64,000 nucleotides of DNA from Amphirosellinia nigrospora (taxonomy: Eukaryota; Ascomycota; Sordariomycetes; Xylariales; Xylariaceae). Below, piece by piece: positions 37,798 through 49,671 of this stretch (its first letter is position 1; every line of letters starts with the position of its first letter). The stretch is taken from the NCBI GenBank assembly GCA_004123355.1, contig SCHM01000004.1, positions 4,987,017 through 5,051,016 of the forward strand, given 5' to 3'. Both the position numbers and the translations under genes were made by a program. Below the pieces are notes generated by a model that saw only the letters and a program-made list of their open reading frames with translations, was not told the origin of the DNA and made no database searches.

Positions 37798-40305
37798 GGC
37801 TACGTCGTCCAGAACATTCGGCTTGCTTAGACACTTCGAAAGGAATTGAAAGGAAGCCCCTCGAGAGGAATCATTATAACCTCCAGAAATTCCCTGGGCC
37901 TGAGGACATGGGATATAGAGCTGTCGAGAAGGAAATCATCAGTCTGGCCAGAGGCTATGGAACTCCTTGTGGAGACACTAAGGAATGTAAGTTGGTCGTC
38001 ATATTGCTTATGCTAGAATTTTGTCTAATTTAAATCATAGTAAAAACGATTAAAAACCATCTTTACTTCAACAGCATGGAACTTCGGTTTCGCAGTGTGA
38101 AAAATGTTTCACGTTGTGCAGGCAGCGATTGGCTTCATAACACGAGGCAATTTAAGAACTGGGACGCATTGCTAAAACCTACATTCCTAGTGCTGGCAGG
38201 CAAAGCCGGATCCGGCAAATCAAGCGTGATGAAGCTAGCAGTCGAAAAGTTGATTGCGCAAGGGCCGGTAGAAAGACAGATTGTCGTCCACTATTTCTTC
38301 GATGGTAGTCAGAATGAAGACTACTTAGTACGATCAGCCGAAGGAATGTACCGGTCAATCCTCCATCAACTCATCAATAATAGATGGCTGTCCCCAAAGA
38401 ATGGACAGACCAGTTTGCGAATCTTGATAAGAGGTCGATGTGTACCGTTGAGACTCTAAAGGAAGCTATAGAAGGGATTATCGCACATTACACGAAGGAG
38501 AGCGTCCAAGTACGAGTTTTACTAGACGCTCTCGACGAGTGCAAAGAGCAGGGTGACATTATTGAGATGCTAGATTTCTTCGTGAATCTTACAAAAGATC
38601 GACGAGCTCCAGAACATAGCCTTGATGTCAAGTCTTCCTCTCAACCCCGGTATCATCAAGATCTCGCCATTTTGGGGCCAGAAATCTTAACAGACAGCAT
38701 AGTGGCACAGGATCACAATGAAGAGAATTTGCGCGAATATGTCTGCCAAGAACTTAAATTCATGGAAAACCACAGTAGATCACAAACCGCTCGAATAACC
38801 TTCAGAACTTGATAGTCAGCGGTCTGAGGTGTTTTTTTGTGGGCAAGCCTCGTTGTCCAGGATATAAAACAACGAATTTCTCATACTACACCGACCGGCG
38901 TGATCGATGCAGTATTCGATCTGATCACCCAAGCCCGAAGAAATTAGCGCATATTTACGAAAATCGTTTGGGAAGGGATACAGAGATCACAAGGAAGACG
39001 ATAAAGTTGTTCCAGCTGATGACTTTCGGCCAAACGCTCTTTTACCCTTTCAGAAATGAAATACGCGTGGGCACTATGGACTGCTCCTGGCACCGCAAAG
39101 TCAGATTTTCAACAATCATTGAATGAGATCAACTCAACCGAGGTTGGAACTTTTCAAAATCAACTTAGCAGGGCCATGTAGGGTTAGTCGAATTCAGACC
39201 CTATCGTCCTCATGATACATCACCTCTGGCCTGGCTGAGAAAGACACTCTCGTTGTTTTCATTCATGAAACTGTACGAGCTTACCTAATAGACAAAGGAT
39301 TAGTTAAAATAGATCCTACCCTTGAGACTAGCGTTTCAAGTTTATGTCATTGGTCTATCCTTCAGCTATGCCTAAAGGTTATGGAATTCAGCGACAAAGA
39401 TAACCTGTATTTCCCGAGGTTGCCCAAATGGAAAACCATGCTCTCTCTCCAGAACTACGCTTGCTGCTATTGGATGAAACACGGGCGAGAAAGTGACGCA
39501 TACATACCTCACGATTTTAATTTCCCACGAGATATTTTACAATGCAAGGGAAGGGGTGCGAAACTAATTGGATTCTACAGAAGCTTCCGCAAATGGAATC
39601 CGGCACCTAATGATCTGTTGATTGAGAACGAAGAGGAAATGTTTGTCCTTTTGGCTGCCGAGGGTTGTGGCCAACTTGCCATCAAGCATAGAGCGCTGTC
39701 GGTCTATTCAGAGCTGCCTGCAGTCCGTCGGCACGGTTGATGATACGTCCGCCACACCTCCAGTTTTTGACAGAGCACTCTTTCAAGCTGTGGTCAACGG
39801 CCAATTTGAGACGGTCAAGCGCTTTCGTCGCATGGCTTACATAAATTTGACCCAAATCGAATAGTGGGCAAGTGGAATGCAATCTACAAGGCCTGCTATC
39901 TCGGTCAACATGAGATGGTCCAAGAGCTTTAGATATGGAGCAGATGTATTACAGCCAGTCAAGGGTGGATACAAGACTGCTCTGCATGCAGCGGCTGCCT
40001 GTAACTCCAGCAATGATCGACATAATCTTTTCCCACCCGAGCACCAGCACGGATAATCTTCTCACACTTCGAGCAAAAATCAATAGAATAGGGAGAGGGG
40101 TCACAGCCCTACACGTCGCCGTAGTTACAAACAGTGCTAACGCGGCTAAAGCCCTACTTGAGCATATCGATAGATCATCACAAAGGGAGATGTATCACGC
40201 TATCAGAACAGATGAAGGCGAGACTGCCGCAGACATGGCTAATGATAGCAGTTTAGTCAGAACAATGCGGATATGAAAGAACTTCTAGAAGAGTACTTAG
40301 AATAG

Positions 40306-40804
40306 GAAATTAAAAGTAAGTTGTACATCTCGTGCGATGAGTTAAGTTTCCTCATTGTTCTAGCTGGATAGCAGTTGGCAGGATAGAAAAGGTCCATAAG
40401 AGTTTAGTGTCACCAAAGATGGTCATGAATAGCTTGTAGCAAAACTACAATGATCGCGAAGTTACGTTGTGAGGAGTGATTGGAATCCTTTACACCCTGT
40501 AAAAGTTTTATACTACTATATCTAGCCTTGTTCTTTACTTCAACTAATATACAAATACATGTTAATACTCGTAATCCAACAGTTTCAATTTGACTCGCGG
40601 GAAATCTTCTCGGAACTTTGAGCCTAGAACCTGAACGTTTTCTCTTTGTAAGAATTCTAAGCCGATGCCTCTTTCATTGTTTAAAAGAAGCACGACAAGG
40701 ACATGACTGCTAGGAACAGGGATCAAAGACCAGTTAAACAAAGAAACTCTTCGTATATAGCTATATAGTTACGTAAAGCCTACGGAAATAACTTTACTGG
40801 TTTT
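40306..40804. other. Right margin of the gene island
   Basis: No gene seen. It ends in a RIP-altered copy of repeat B (40707-40803), after which the sequence becomes A/T-only within a few bases. Confidence 0.6.
40707..40803 (+). repeat. Repeat B, RIP-altered copy at island edge
   Basis: Aligns with 33147-33245. Most differences are C-to-T or G-to-A in this copy (CCA to TTA, GAG to GAA, CCC to CCT, GATGGC to AATAAC). The transition load rises toward the AT block, marking the edge of the mutated region. Confidence 0.65.
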
Positions 40805-41174
40805 TATATAATAATAAATATTTATACTTTATTTTACGTAGATTATAATAGTTTATTATATTTAAAAAAAAAGCTTTTTATTATTTTATTATTATTATTT
40901 ATTATATTATTAGTTAGTTAATAAAAATATAAGTTTTTATATAAATATTAACCGTTAAAATATTTAATTTATAAAGTTTTAAAAATAAATACTATAAAAT
41001 AATATTATTAAATTAATAAATATTATTATTATAAAACTATTAAAAATAAAAAAATAAAAAGTTTAAACTTTTAAAAAAAACTTTAAATATAAAAATGTTA
41101 TTAAATAAAAAAAAAAAAAAAAAAAACGTTATAAAAACTTAAAATAAAATTAATTTATTTTATATATTTTTAAC

Positions 41175-41360
41175 TAAAACCCTTTTAATTTAAAGGTAAA
41201 AATGCTTAAGTTTTTAGGATTTATATATTATTTTAATAAATATAATAAATAAATTATAGTTATTATATATTAGCTTAGTTCTTCGAATAATTATATATAG
41301 TTAAACTTATTATTTAGTTTAATTTAATTAATCGTAGTAGCTTTTTTTATTATATATTAA
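41175..41360 (+). repeat. Repeat A end fragment
   Basis: AAAACCCTTTTAATTTAAAGG then AATGCTTAAGTTTTTAGGAT matches the ends at 7660 and 13680 in the same orientation. Its distal end is not visible before the 42.6 kb element. Confidence 0.55.
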
Positions 41361-42633
41361 GTTAAAAATTATTATAAAAAAAACTAGCATTTAAGTTAAA
41401 TATAACATAATATATTAATAGTAAATATTATATAAAACTAAAGCTTAAAAGAAAAAAAAATGTAAATAAAAAATAAGCCGAAATAATAAATATATATAAG
41501 CTAGTATTATAGCTTAATTAAACTTAATTTTTAATAATTATTTTTTTTTAAAATAAATTAGCTTTAATTTAGTTAAGCTATTAAAAAAATCCGTAATATA
41601 ATAATAACCTTATAATAAACACTTAAATAAGCAAAAAATAAGCAACATAATTATACATTTAGCTATTGCGTGTTTTTTTTTTATGCGTATTTATTAAATA
41701 ATATATTATAGTTTATATTAATTATATGTTTATTTTTAAATATATAAATATATTTTATTTTATAGCTTTTTTTTTTTTTTTTTTTTTAAGTTCGAAAAAT
41801 CTTTTTTTATAATCTATAAATTTAAATTAATTTTACTTTTTTTTTTTTTATTAATTAACTTCTTTTAATTTTATTTTATTATTTTAATAATTAATTTTTT
41901 AACTTTTTTTAATTATAATTTTACGCTAATAAATTAAACGTATTAAAAATCGTAAGTTTAATTATAAAGTTAAACTTTATAGTATAAATACGTTTATATA
42001 TTAAAATATTTTAAATATATTTAAATAAATTTTTAGTTTAAATATAAGAAGTTTTTAATATTATTTAATTAATAATAATTTTAAGTTATTTAAATATATT
42101 AGTTATAAAACTAAGTATAATTTTATAAGCTTATAAATTAAATTTATTTTTTATTTTATAATTATATATTAATTTAGTAAATTTTTATAATAGTTTAATT
42201 TAATATAATAAATATAAAATTATTAAATAAAATATATATTTTTTTAATTTTAAATATAAAAATAATAATAATTTTAATTTTTTTTAATATTTAATATAAA
42301 AAAAACAATTAATTATAAAAACGTTTATTTATTACGCTTAAATTATTAAAGCTTAATATTAGCTAATTATTAAGTTTATTTTTTTTTAATTTATTAAGCT
42401 AGTTAAAGTTTAATTATTATTAATAAACTAAATAAAATTAATATTTTTATTTAAATTATTTTATAACCCTATTAATTTTATTAAAACTTAAAATAATATT
42501 AAAAATATTAAGCTTATATTTTTAAATATTAAACTTTTACTTAAAAATAAATATAAACTTTATTATTATTATTATAAGTTTTTATTTTTATTTAATATTT
42601 AAATTATTTTTAATTAAATTAAAATATAATTAT

Positions 42634-43229
42634 AGCAATTAATACGGGGCATAAAGAATTAATACGGGGTATAACTTTAGGAGGGTATAATTTTATAACC
42701 CTTATATTAGCTATTTAAAAAATTCCGAAAAATATAAAAAAAATATTAGAATTTCTGTTATTTTTTGCTTTATATAATAGTATAACTTAAAGTTTTATAG
42801 CCTTAAGTATAGCTAAGCTATATTTTAATTTATATTAAAATTTTACTAAAAGTATAGTTTTATAGTTTAGCTATAATTTAAGCTACTATTTAAAAAATAA
42901 AAATATATAAATTTTTATTATTTTTTAAGCTATATAATAATATATAGCCTTAAGCTTTAGCTATAAAAATAGCTAAAATATAATATATTATATAATATAA
43001 TATAATTAACCGATTTTTTGCTTTAAGTTATATATAATAAATAATATTTAGCTATATTTAAAGCTAGGGCTACAAACTTTATATATAAAAAAAGCAAAAA
43101 ATAACAAAAATTAAAATGTTTTAACTTTAATTTTATATTTTTTATATAGCTAATATATAACTAAGTAAATATTATGCCCTTTTAAAGTTATACTTTTGTA
43201 TTAATTTTTATGCCCTCGTATTAATTACT
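42634..43229. mobile_element. 596 bp MITE-like element with ~58 bp inverted repeats
   Basis: The ends are long inverted repeats starting AG(C/T)AATTAATACG, each made of two ~21 bp sub-repeats (AATTAATACGGGGYATAA). Flanking bases are ATAATTAT on both sides (42626-42633 and 43230-43237), an exact 8 bp target-site duplication. There is no coding content. It shares its ends with the 7.7 kb element at 49672-57400, so it is the non-autonomous partner. An 8 bp duplication fits hAT or the KDZ group (Kyakuja/Dileera/Zisupton); the family is not settled. Confidence 0.8.
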
Positions 43230-43799
43230 ATAATTATTTATAATATTTATAACGCGTTATATTTTTTAAGTTTAATTTTTAATTTTAAATATTTGTTTAA
43301 ATATTAAAAAAATATTTATTATTAACATTAAAGTTTTAATAAAAAAAAATAATAATAATAAATAAAATATTTAATACGTTTATTAATATAAAATAATTAT
43401 TGCTTTTAAACGTAATAAATTTAAAAAGTTTTATTTATAGCTTATTAATAAAATATAAAATTTTTAATTTTAAAATATTAAGTTTAATTTTTAATAAATA
43501 TTTTTTAAAATTTTTTTTTTTTTAGCTATTAATAATAAAAACTATTAATATATATAAATAAATTCATTATTTATATTATATATATTTTATTTTTTATAAT
43601 TATTATATTTTAAATAAGTTTTAAGCGTTTTTTTTTGTTTTTTTTTAAAATATATAATATTTTAAAAATTATAATAATATTTATATTATTTATTTTATTT
43701 ATTTAGTTAATTTAATTATTTAATTTTATAATATAATTTTTAATAAATTATATTTTTATTATATTTTTTATTTTTTTATTATTATTATTTATAAAGTTT

Positions 43800-46260
43800 A
43801 ATATAAATAAATATAATATTTAAGTTTTAAAAAAAGTATAACTAAATAAAAAAAAGTTTTTTTATCGAAAAAAAAAAATTTTTAGCTTTATTTTTTAAAA
43901 AAAAAATTTAAATATTTTAATTAAAAACTTTTTTATTTTTAGCTATTAATTTAATTTATTAATATATAATATTATAATAATTTATATTATATTATATTAT
44001 ATTTTAATTAATTTATATTTATTTTTTAATTATTTATATTTTATTTTATTTATAAGCTAAAAGTTTTATTTATTTAATAATTAATATTTTATATTATATA
44101 ATAAAAAAAAATTTAGTTTACGATTTTATTTTAATATTAAAGCTATTTTAAAAATAATTATATAAAATTTATTATTATTAAAAAAAATATATTTTTAATT
44201 TATTAGTTTATTTTAATTATAATTTTAATAAACTTATAGTTTTTTAAAAACTTTTAAATAAATATTAATTTTTTTAGCGCGAAATTTTTTATTTAAATAA
44301 ATATATATATTTAAATTTTATTATAGTTATAGTTTTTATTTAATATTTAATATTATATATAGTTATAAAAATTTAATGCTATTTTTATTTATAAAATATT
44401 AAATAATTAATTATTAATATTTAATTATATAATAATAATTATTTATTTAGTTTAATATTATAAAATAAGTTTTTATAATAAAATTATTTTAAATTTTATT
44501 AAATATAAAAATATTATAGTTTTAATATATATAAATAATAAAAATAAAAATAGCTTTTTTTTAAATAAAATAATTTATATTTATTATATTTTAATTAGTT
44601 TTTATATAAATTTAATTTTATATTTATAATTTTTTATTAAAAATTATTAAATAATAAATAATTTATATTTTTTTAAATAAAATATTTTAAAAAAAAAAAA
44701 CTTAACTATAAAATATTAACTAATTAATATATTTAAAAACTTTTTATTATAATTAAATAATAATTTAAATATTATTTATTAGTTTAAATTTATAAATATA
44801 TAGTTTTAAAAAATTTTTTAATTATAAATATAATAAATATTAGCTTTATTATTTTTTAACGTATATATATTTAAATAAATATATTTTATTAAATAAAAAT
44901 TAATATATATTATTAAAATAGCTAATTAAAGCTTAAAATTTTTTAATTAAATAGAAAATATTTATTTTTTTAAATTTATTTTTAAAAAGTTTTTAAAAAA
45001 ATTTATTAGCTATATAATTTATATTATAAATAAATTTAAACTAAAAACTATTTTATTAAATATTATAAAAACGTTTATAATATAAATTAATAATTATATT
45101 ATTTTAAAACTATTATAACGTTATAATATTTATTTTAAGTTTATATTATTTAAATTTATAATTAAAATAAAATATTAATTAGTTTTAAAAAGTTTTTATA
45201 AATAATTTTATTTTAAAAACTATTTTAAACTTATTATTAATAGTTTAAAAATTATTTATTTCGTTAAAATTTAGCTTAATAATATTTAGTTTTTGCTATA
45301 TTTTAAAAGTTTAAATATTAAGGTTTTTTTTTATATAATAATAATAACTTGTTAATTTTTTAATATTCATTAACATTTTTAAAAATAATTTTTTTTTTTT
45401 TTTTTTTTTATTTATAAATTAAGCTATAATATTAATATTATTAATATTATATAATTAAATTTATTAAATAATTAAAAATATATATAATAGTTTTAAATTA
45501 ATTATAATAAACGTAGTTTTTAAGTTTATAAGGTTTTTTTTTTTAAACGTTTAAATTATTTTAAAGTTTTATTTAAATATATTAATAAAATTAAACTTTT
45601 ATTAAAAAAAGCTTAAAATATTATAAAAATTAATATATTTTATAAAAAAACTTATAAACTTTTTTTATAAAAAGTTTTTTATTTTTTTTTAAATAAAAAT
45701 AAATAATTAAAAAATATAATAGCGCTATTAATTAATATTTAAAAAAACGTACTTTTATTATTAACTAATATTTAAAAAAAAATATTTTTATTATTAACTA
45801 ATATTTAAAAAAAGCGTACTTTTACTATTAACTAATATTTAAAAAAAGCGCACTTTTACGCTTTATTTTATTATAACTAATAAAAAACTATAATTTTAAC
45901 TTTTAGTTTAAAATTATAATTTAATTATAAATAATATTATAATTTTATTTTATATAGCTTATTAATATAGCAAACAAATAATATAAATATAAAATTAACT
46001 ATAATAATTAAATTATAATATATTAATATATTTTATATTTTTAATTTAATTATATAATAAAAAAACTATTATAATTAATAATAAATTAAAACAAGATAAT
46101 AAGTTTAATTATATATAAATTATTTAAAAAACCAAACTAATATAACTAATAACTATAATTTATTTATTATATATTTATTAAAATAAACATATAAATTTTA
46201 AAAACTTAAATATTTTTACTTTTAAATTAAAAAGCTTTTAGTTTAATTTAATATTTTAAA
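43800..46260 (-). repeat. Dispersed repeat A, long minus-strand copy
   Basis: End block near 43820-43935 (poly-A/T with TTTTTTTATCG) and the opposite end near 46130-46260 (AAAACTTAAATATTTTTAC, AAAAAGCTTTTAG) match the ends of 2345-3960. A version of the ~78 bp array segment lies at 45520-45660. It is about 0.8 kb longer than the other copies, partly through the 33-34 bp array at 45726. Confidence 0.5.
45726..45866. repeat. 33-34 bp tandem repeat, 4 units
   Basis: Units of ATTAACTAATATTTAAAAAA followed by AGCGTACTTTT, starting at intervals of 33, 33 and 34 bp. Units differ mainly at the GCGTAC/GCGCAC box, which has been converted to ATAT in one unit. Confidence 0.75.
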
Positions 46261-46340
46261 ATTTTAGCTTTTAAACTAAAAATATAATAAAATTAATTAT
46301 ATTTAATAAAAAAATTAAACTAATAAATAAAAAAGCTAAT

Positions 46341-46567
46341 TAACATAGTCATATATAAAGGGCACTAGCCACGCAATAAATAATAAAGACCCCGGGGCTA
46401 TAGCTTATAAGTAAAGGCCCACGTGACCCCACGTGACCTATTACGTAGGTTTTACCTATATAAATAAATTTATAGCAATGGCTTTTAGCTATTATTACTA
46501 CTATTTAATTATATATAATTATATAATATAATATAAATTATAGTAATATTTTTATAATCTCGTATTA
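46341..46567 (-). repeat. LTR of the mutated mini-element (element 3' side)
   Basis: 227 bp, partly mutated; GACCCCGGGGC and CACGTGACCCCACGTGACC survive and match the intact LTR in reverse complement. Confidence 0.75.
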
Positions 46568-47039
46568 AGTAATGTTTTTATTAAATAAATAGCTAAAATT
46601 AAGCTTTTTTAAGTTATTTTTTTTTTTTAAGCTTTACGGTTTATTTTTTTTTAAATCGTTTTTACGATTAATTTTTACGGTTAAAAATAATTTATTAGTT
46701 TTTAATAATACTTATAAATAGTTGTTTATAAATTTTATACGTAATAAATTTAAATATTTAATTTTAAATAATTTATATTTATATAATTAGCGAATTTAAA
46801 TATTAAATTTAATATTATTATTATTATATTATTATTAACGTTTTTTTATATATTAATTAATTAATAAAATATTTTTACGAATTTTTTATTTATTTAAGCA
46901 TTATTTATATAATTAAAACGTTTAAAGTATATTATATTATAGCTATATAAAAAACTATTTAAATAAACCGATTAAAACTTTAAATAATATAATATTTTAA
47001 TAACGTTTTTATTAATAATTTATTAACTTTTTTATATTT

Positions 47040-47200
47040 TAATTTTAATAAACTTATATATTTTTATATAAATTTATAAACTTTTATAAACTTATATATT
47101 TTATATAAACTTATAAACTTTATAAATTTATATAAATTTATATAAACTTATAAATTTATAAACTTTTATAAACTTTATAAACTTATAAACTTTTATAAAA
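47040..47200 (-). repeat. AT-converted minisatellite
   Basis: TATAAACTT/TATAAATTT units. They correspond in position and period to the reverse complement of the GGTCTGTAG minisatellite with nearly every C and G changed. Confidence 0.6.
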
Positions 47201-47320
47201 ATAATAAAAATATAATAAATTTAAAAAACTTATATAACTAAAACTATAACTAATAAGCTATAGCTTATAAATTAAAGCTAAACTATTAAAGTTAATAAAA
47301 TTTACTATATATATAATATT

Positions 47321-47545
47321 TAATATAATTATATATAAAAAGCACTAGTTATATAATAGCTAATAAAGACTTTAAAGCTATAGTTTATAAGTAAAAGCTT
47401 ATATAACTTTATATAACTTACTATATAAATCCTACTTATATAAATAAATTTATAATAATAGCTTTTAGCTATTATTATTATTACTTAATTATATATAACC
47501 ATAATATAATATAAATGATAGTAGTACTTTTATAATCTTATATTA
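47321..47545 (-). repeat. LTR of the mutated mini-element (element 5' side)
   Basis: 225 bp, almost fully A/T-converted but still alignable to the left LTR box by box (AAAGCACTAGTTATATAATAG against GGGCACTAGCCACGCAATAA). Confidence 0.7.
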
Positions 47546-49671
47546 TTAATTTAGCTAATAATTTAAAATAAACTAATAAATTTAAAAGCTAATTTTTAAT
47601 ATTTAAATTTTAAATATTTAATAAATAATATAACTATTTATTTAATTAAAAACTTTATTAATTTATATTTAAATTATAATAATTTATATATTTTTTAATT
47701 ATAATTTATTATTATTTATTAATTTATTTTATAAAGTTTATAATTTTAAATTCGATTTTATATTATAAATATTAATTTAAATATAAAATAATTTTTAATA
47801 AAAGTTTTAAACTTTAATATATAATTATATAAAGCTTTAAAAAATATTTTATTTATAATTATTAATAACTAAATTTATAATAAAAAAAACTTATAATAAT
47901 AATTATATTAATTAGTTTATTTATTATTAATAAAATATTAAAAATAACGTTTAATAATTTAATTTATACGTTTATTTATTTATTAGTTTTAAAATAAAAT
48001 ATAATTAAATATTTTAATTTAATTTTAATAATAATATAAATTTAATTAAAATTAACTAATAAATATTAAACTTTTATTTAAAATTATATTATAAATAAAC
48101 TATATTAATGTTTAATTTTATTATAAAATAAAATCGCTAAATTTATAATTATTTTTATAAATATTAAAAATAAAAAAATAATTTTAATAAATTTATTTAT
48201 AATAATTAATATTAAATTAATTAGTTTATTTTTATAAAATTAAAAAATAATTTAATAATAAAATTTATAAATAACTTTTTTATAAAAATATTTAATATTA
48301 ATAAAATCTTAAATTTTTTATATTTTAAATAATATTTTATATTAAATTTAATATAAATAATATAATTTTTATATAATTTATTATATTTATTTTTTTTTTT
48401 TTAATAAAATTTATATTTTAATAATTTTAAAGTTTTTATTAGCTAAAATAATTTATTAAAAAATTATTATAATATAATTTAATTAATTAAAATATATTAA
48501 TTTTTTAAATAATATATAAATTTATTTATTATATAAAAATAAAAAACTTTAATTAAACTATTAAGCTTTATAAATAATTTTTTATTATTTATTTTAATAA
48601 TTATATTTTTTAAAGTTTTTTTGTTATATTTTAAACTAATTTTTTAAAAATTTATTAATTTTTAAGTTTTAATAGTTTTTATTATTTATAGCTATTTATG
48701 CTTATATATATATAACTATTTATATAAAAATAAAAAAAACTTTTTTATTAGTTTTATAATATAAATTTTTTTAATTAAAATTTTAAAAAATTTATTATTT
48801 ATAATTATTTAAATTATTATTATTATTTTTTTAATATAAAAAGTAAATTAATATTTAATAATAATTAAATTATATAATTAAACTTTTTTAAAAAAAAATA
48901 TTTATTTTATTTTATTTATTATTTTTATATTAAATATAATATTAAAAAACTAAATAAATATATTATTAAGTTTATTTATTATTTAATTTAAACGTTTTTA
49001 TAAAAAATTTTAATTAATAATTTATTTTTTTATAAATAATATTATTAATATTTAAAATATTTTATTATTTTTAGTATTTTTAATAAAAAATATTATATTT
49101 CGATTTTTAATTAAAAATTTCCGAAAATAAAATAAAACAAATTTTTATTTATTTTTTTAATTTTTTTAAAATAAACTATTAGCTAACGCTACTTTAAAAA
49201 AATAATTTTTATTAATATTTATTTTTAAAATTAAAATATATAAAAAAATAATTTTTTTAAATAATTTTTTTAACTTTTTAAAAGCTATTTTTATTAAATT
49301 ATTTAATAAAATTTAATTTTTTTTTATTTTTAATTAAATATTTTATTAAAAGCGTTATTATTTGAAATTTTTTTTATAAAATAATAATAAAAATTATAAA
49401 ACTTTAAAAATTATTATAATTTTAAATAAAAATTAAAACTAAACTATTTTTATAATTTAAATTTTTTTTAAGTTTATTTTAATTTTTTTAAAAAATATAA
49501 TATATTTTAAAAATTTTAGTTTATTTTAATAAAATTAATATTTAAAAAGTTTAATATATAAATTTATTTTTTAAAATTATTTAATAATATTTTAAATATA
49601 TTTTATATAATTTTTATAATTTAAAAAAAAAAAAATCTATTATTAAATAAATAAAATAATAAATATTTAAA
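47546..49671. repeat. RIP-saturated AT block
   Basis: No gene and no resolvable repeat structure; only degenerate A/T sequence. Confidence 0.85.

Larger units (their letters stand above)
36913..40305 (+). pseudogene. SesB-NACHT-ankyrin NLR (broken)
   Basis: A fungal STAND/NLR protein of the kind linked to non-self recognition and regulated cell death. Start ATG 36913 (MSPKPPTASG). Intron 36993-37036 joins SL to DIIAIHGIGADADRTWT, the start of the SesB-type serine-esterase domain. The nucleophile motif AHSYGG lies at 37378-37395 and LVFFGTPFRG follows. Intron 37735-37797; a second donor at 37987 with acceptor 38074 leaves the frame unclear. The NACHT part has the Walker A motif GKAGSGKS (38199-38222) and Walker B LLDALDE (38519-38541), then FLWASLVVQDIK and a winged-helix-like segment FTLSEMKYAWAL. 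Ankyrin-type repeats follow from about 39764 (ALFQAVVNGQFETVK, YGADVLQPVKGGYKTALHAA, VTALHVAVVTN), and the tail DMKELLEEYLE ends at TAG 40303-40305. At least eight frame changes or stops interrupt it (near 37310, 37816, 38390, 38810, 38955, 39050, 39180, 39720 and in the ankyrin part). It is not functional unless the assembly is at fault. Confidence 0.9.
40805..46340. repeat. RIP-saturated AT block, centre-right
   Basis: No surviving gene. Contains a repeat A end (41175-41360), the 596 bp inverted-repeat element (42634-43229), a long minus-strand repeat A copy (about 43800-46260) and a 33-34 bp tandem array (45726-45866). The remaining stretches (41360-42630, 43230-43800) hold only degenerate A/T sequence. 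Confidence 0.9.
46341..47545 (-). mobile_element. RIP-mutated mini-LTR element, inverted copy
   Basis: Reverse-complement copy of the element at 5627-6854: 1205 bp against 1228 bp. It has terminal repeats 46341-46567 and 47321-47545 and an AT-converted minisatellite at 47040-47200, at the position expected from the intact copy. Flanks are CTAAT (46336-46340) and TTAAT (47546-47550), one C/T change apart, as a RIP-altered 5 bp duplication would be. The left LTR keeps GGGCACTAGCCACGC and CACGTGACCCCACGTGACC; the right LTR has lost nearly all G/C. Confidence 0.8.
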
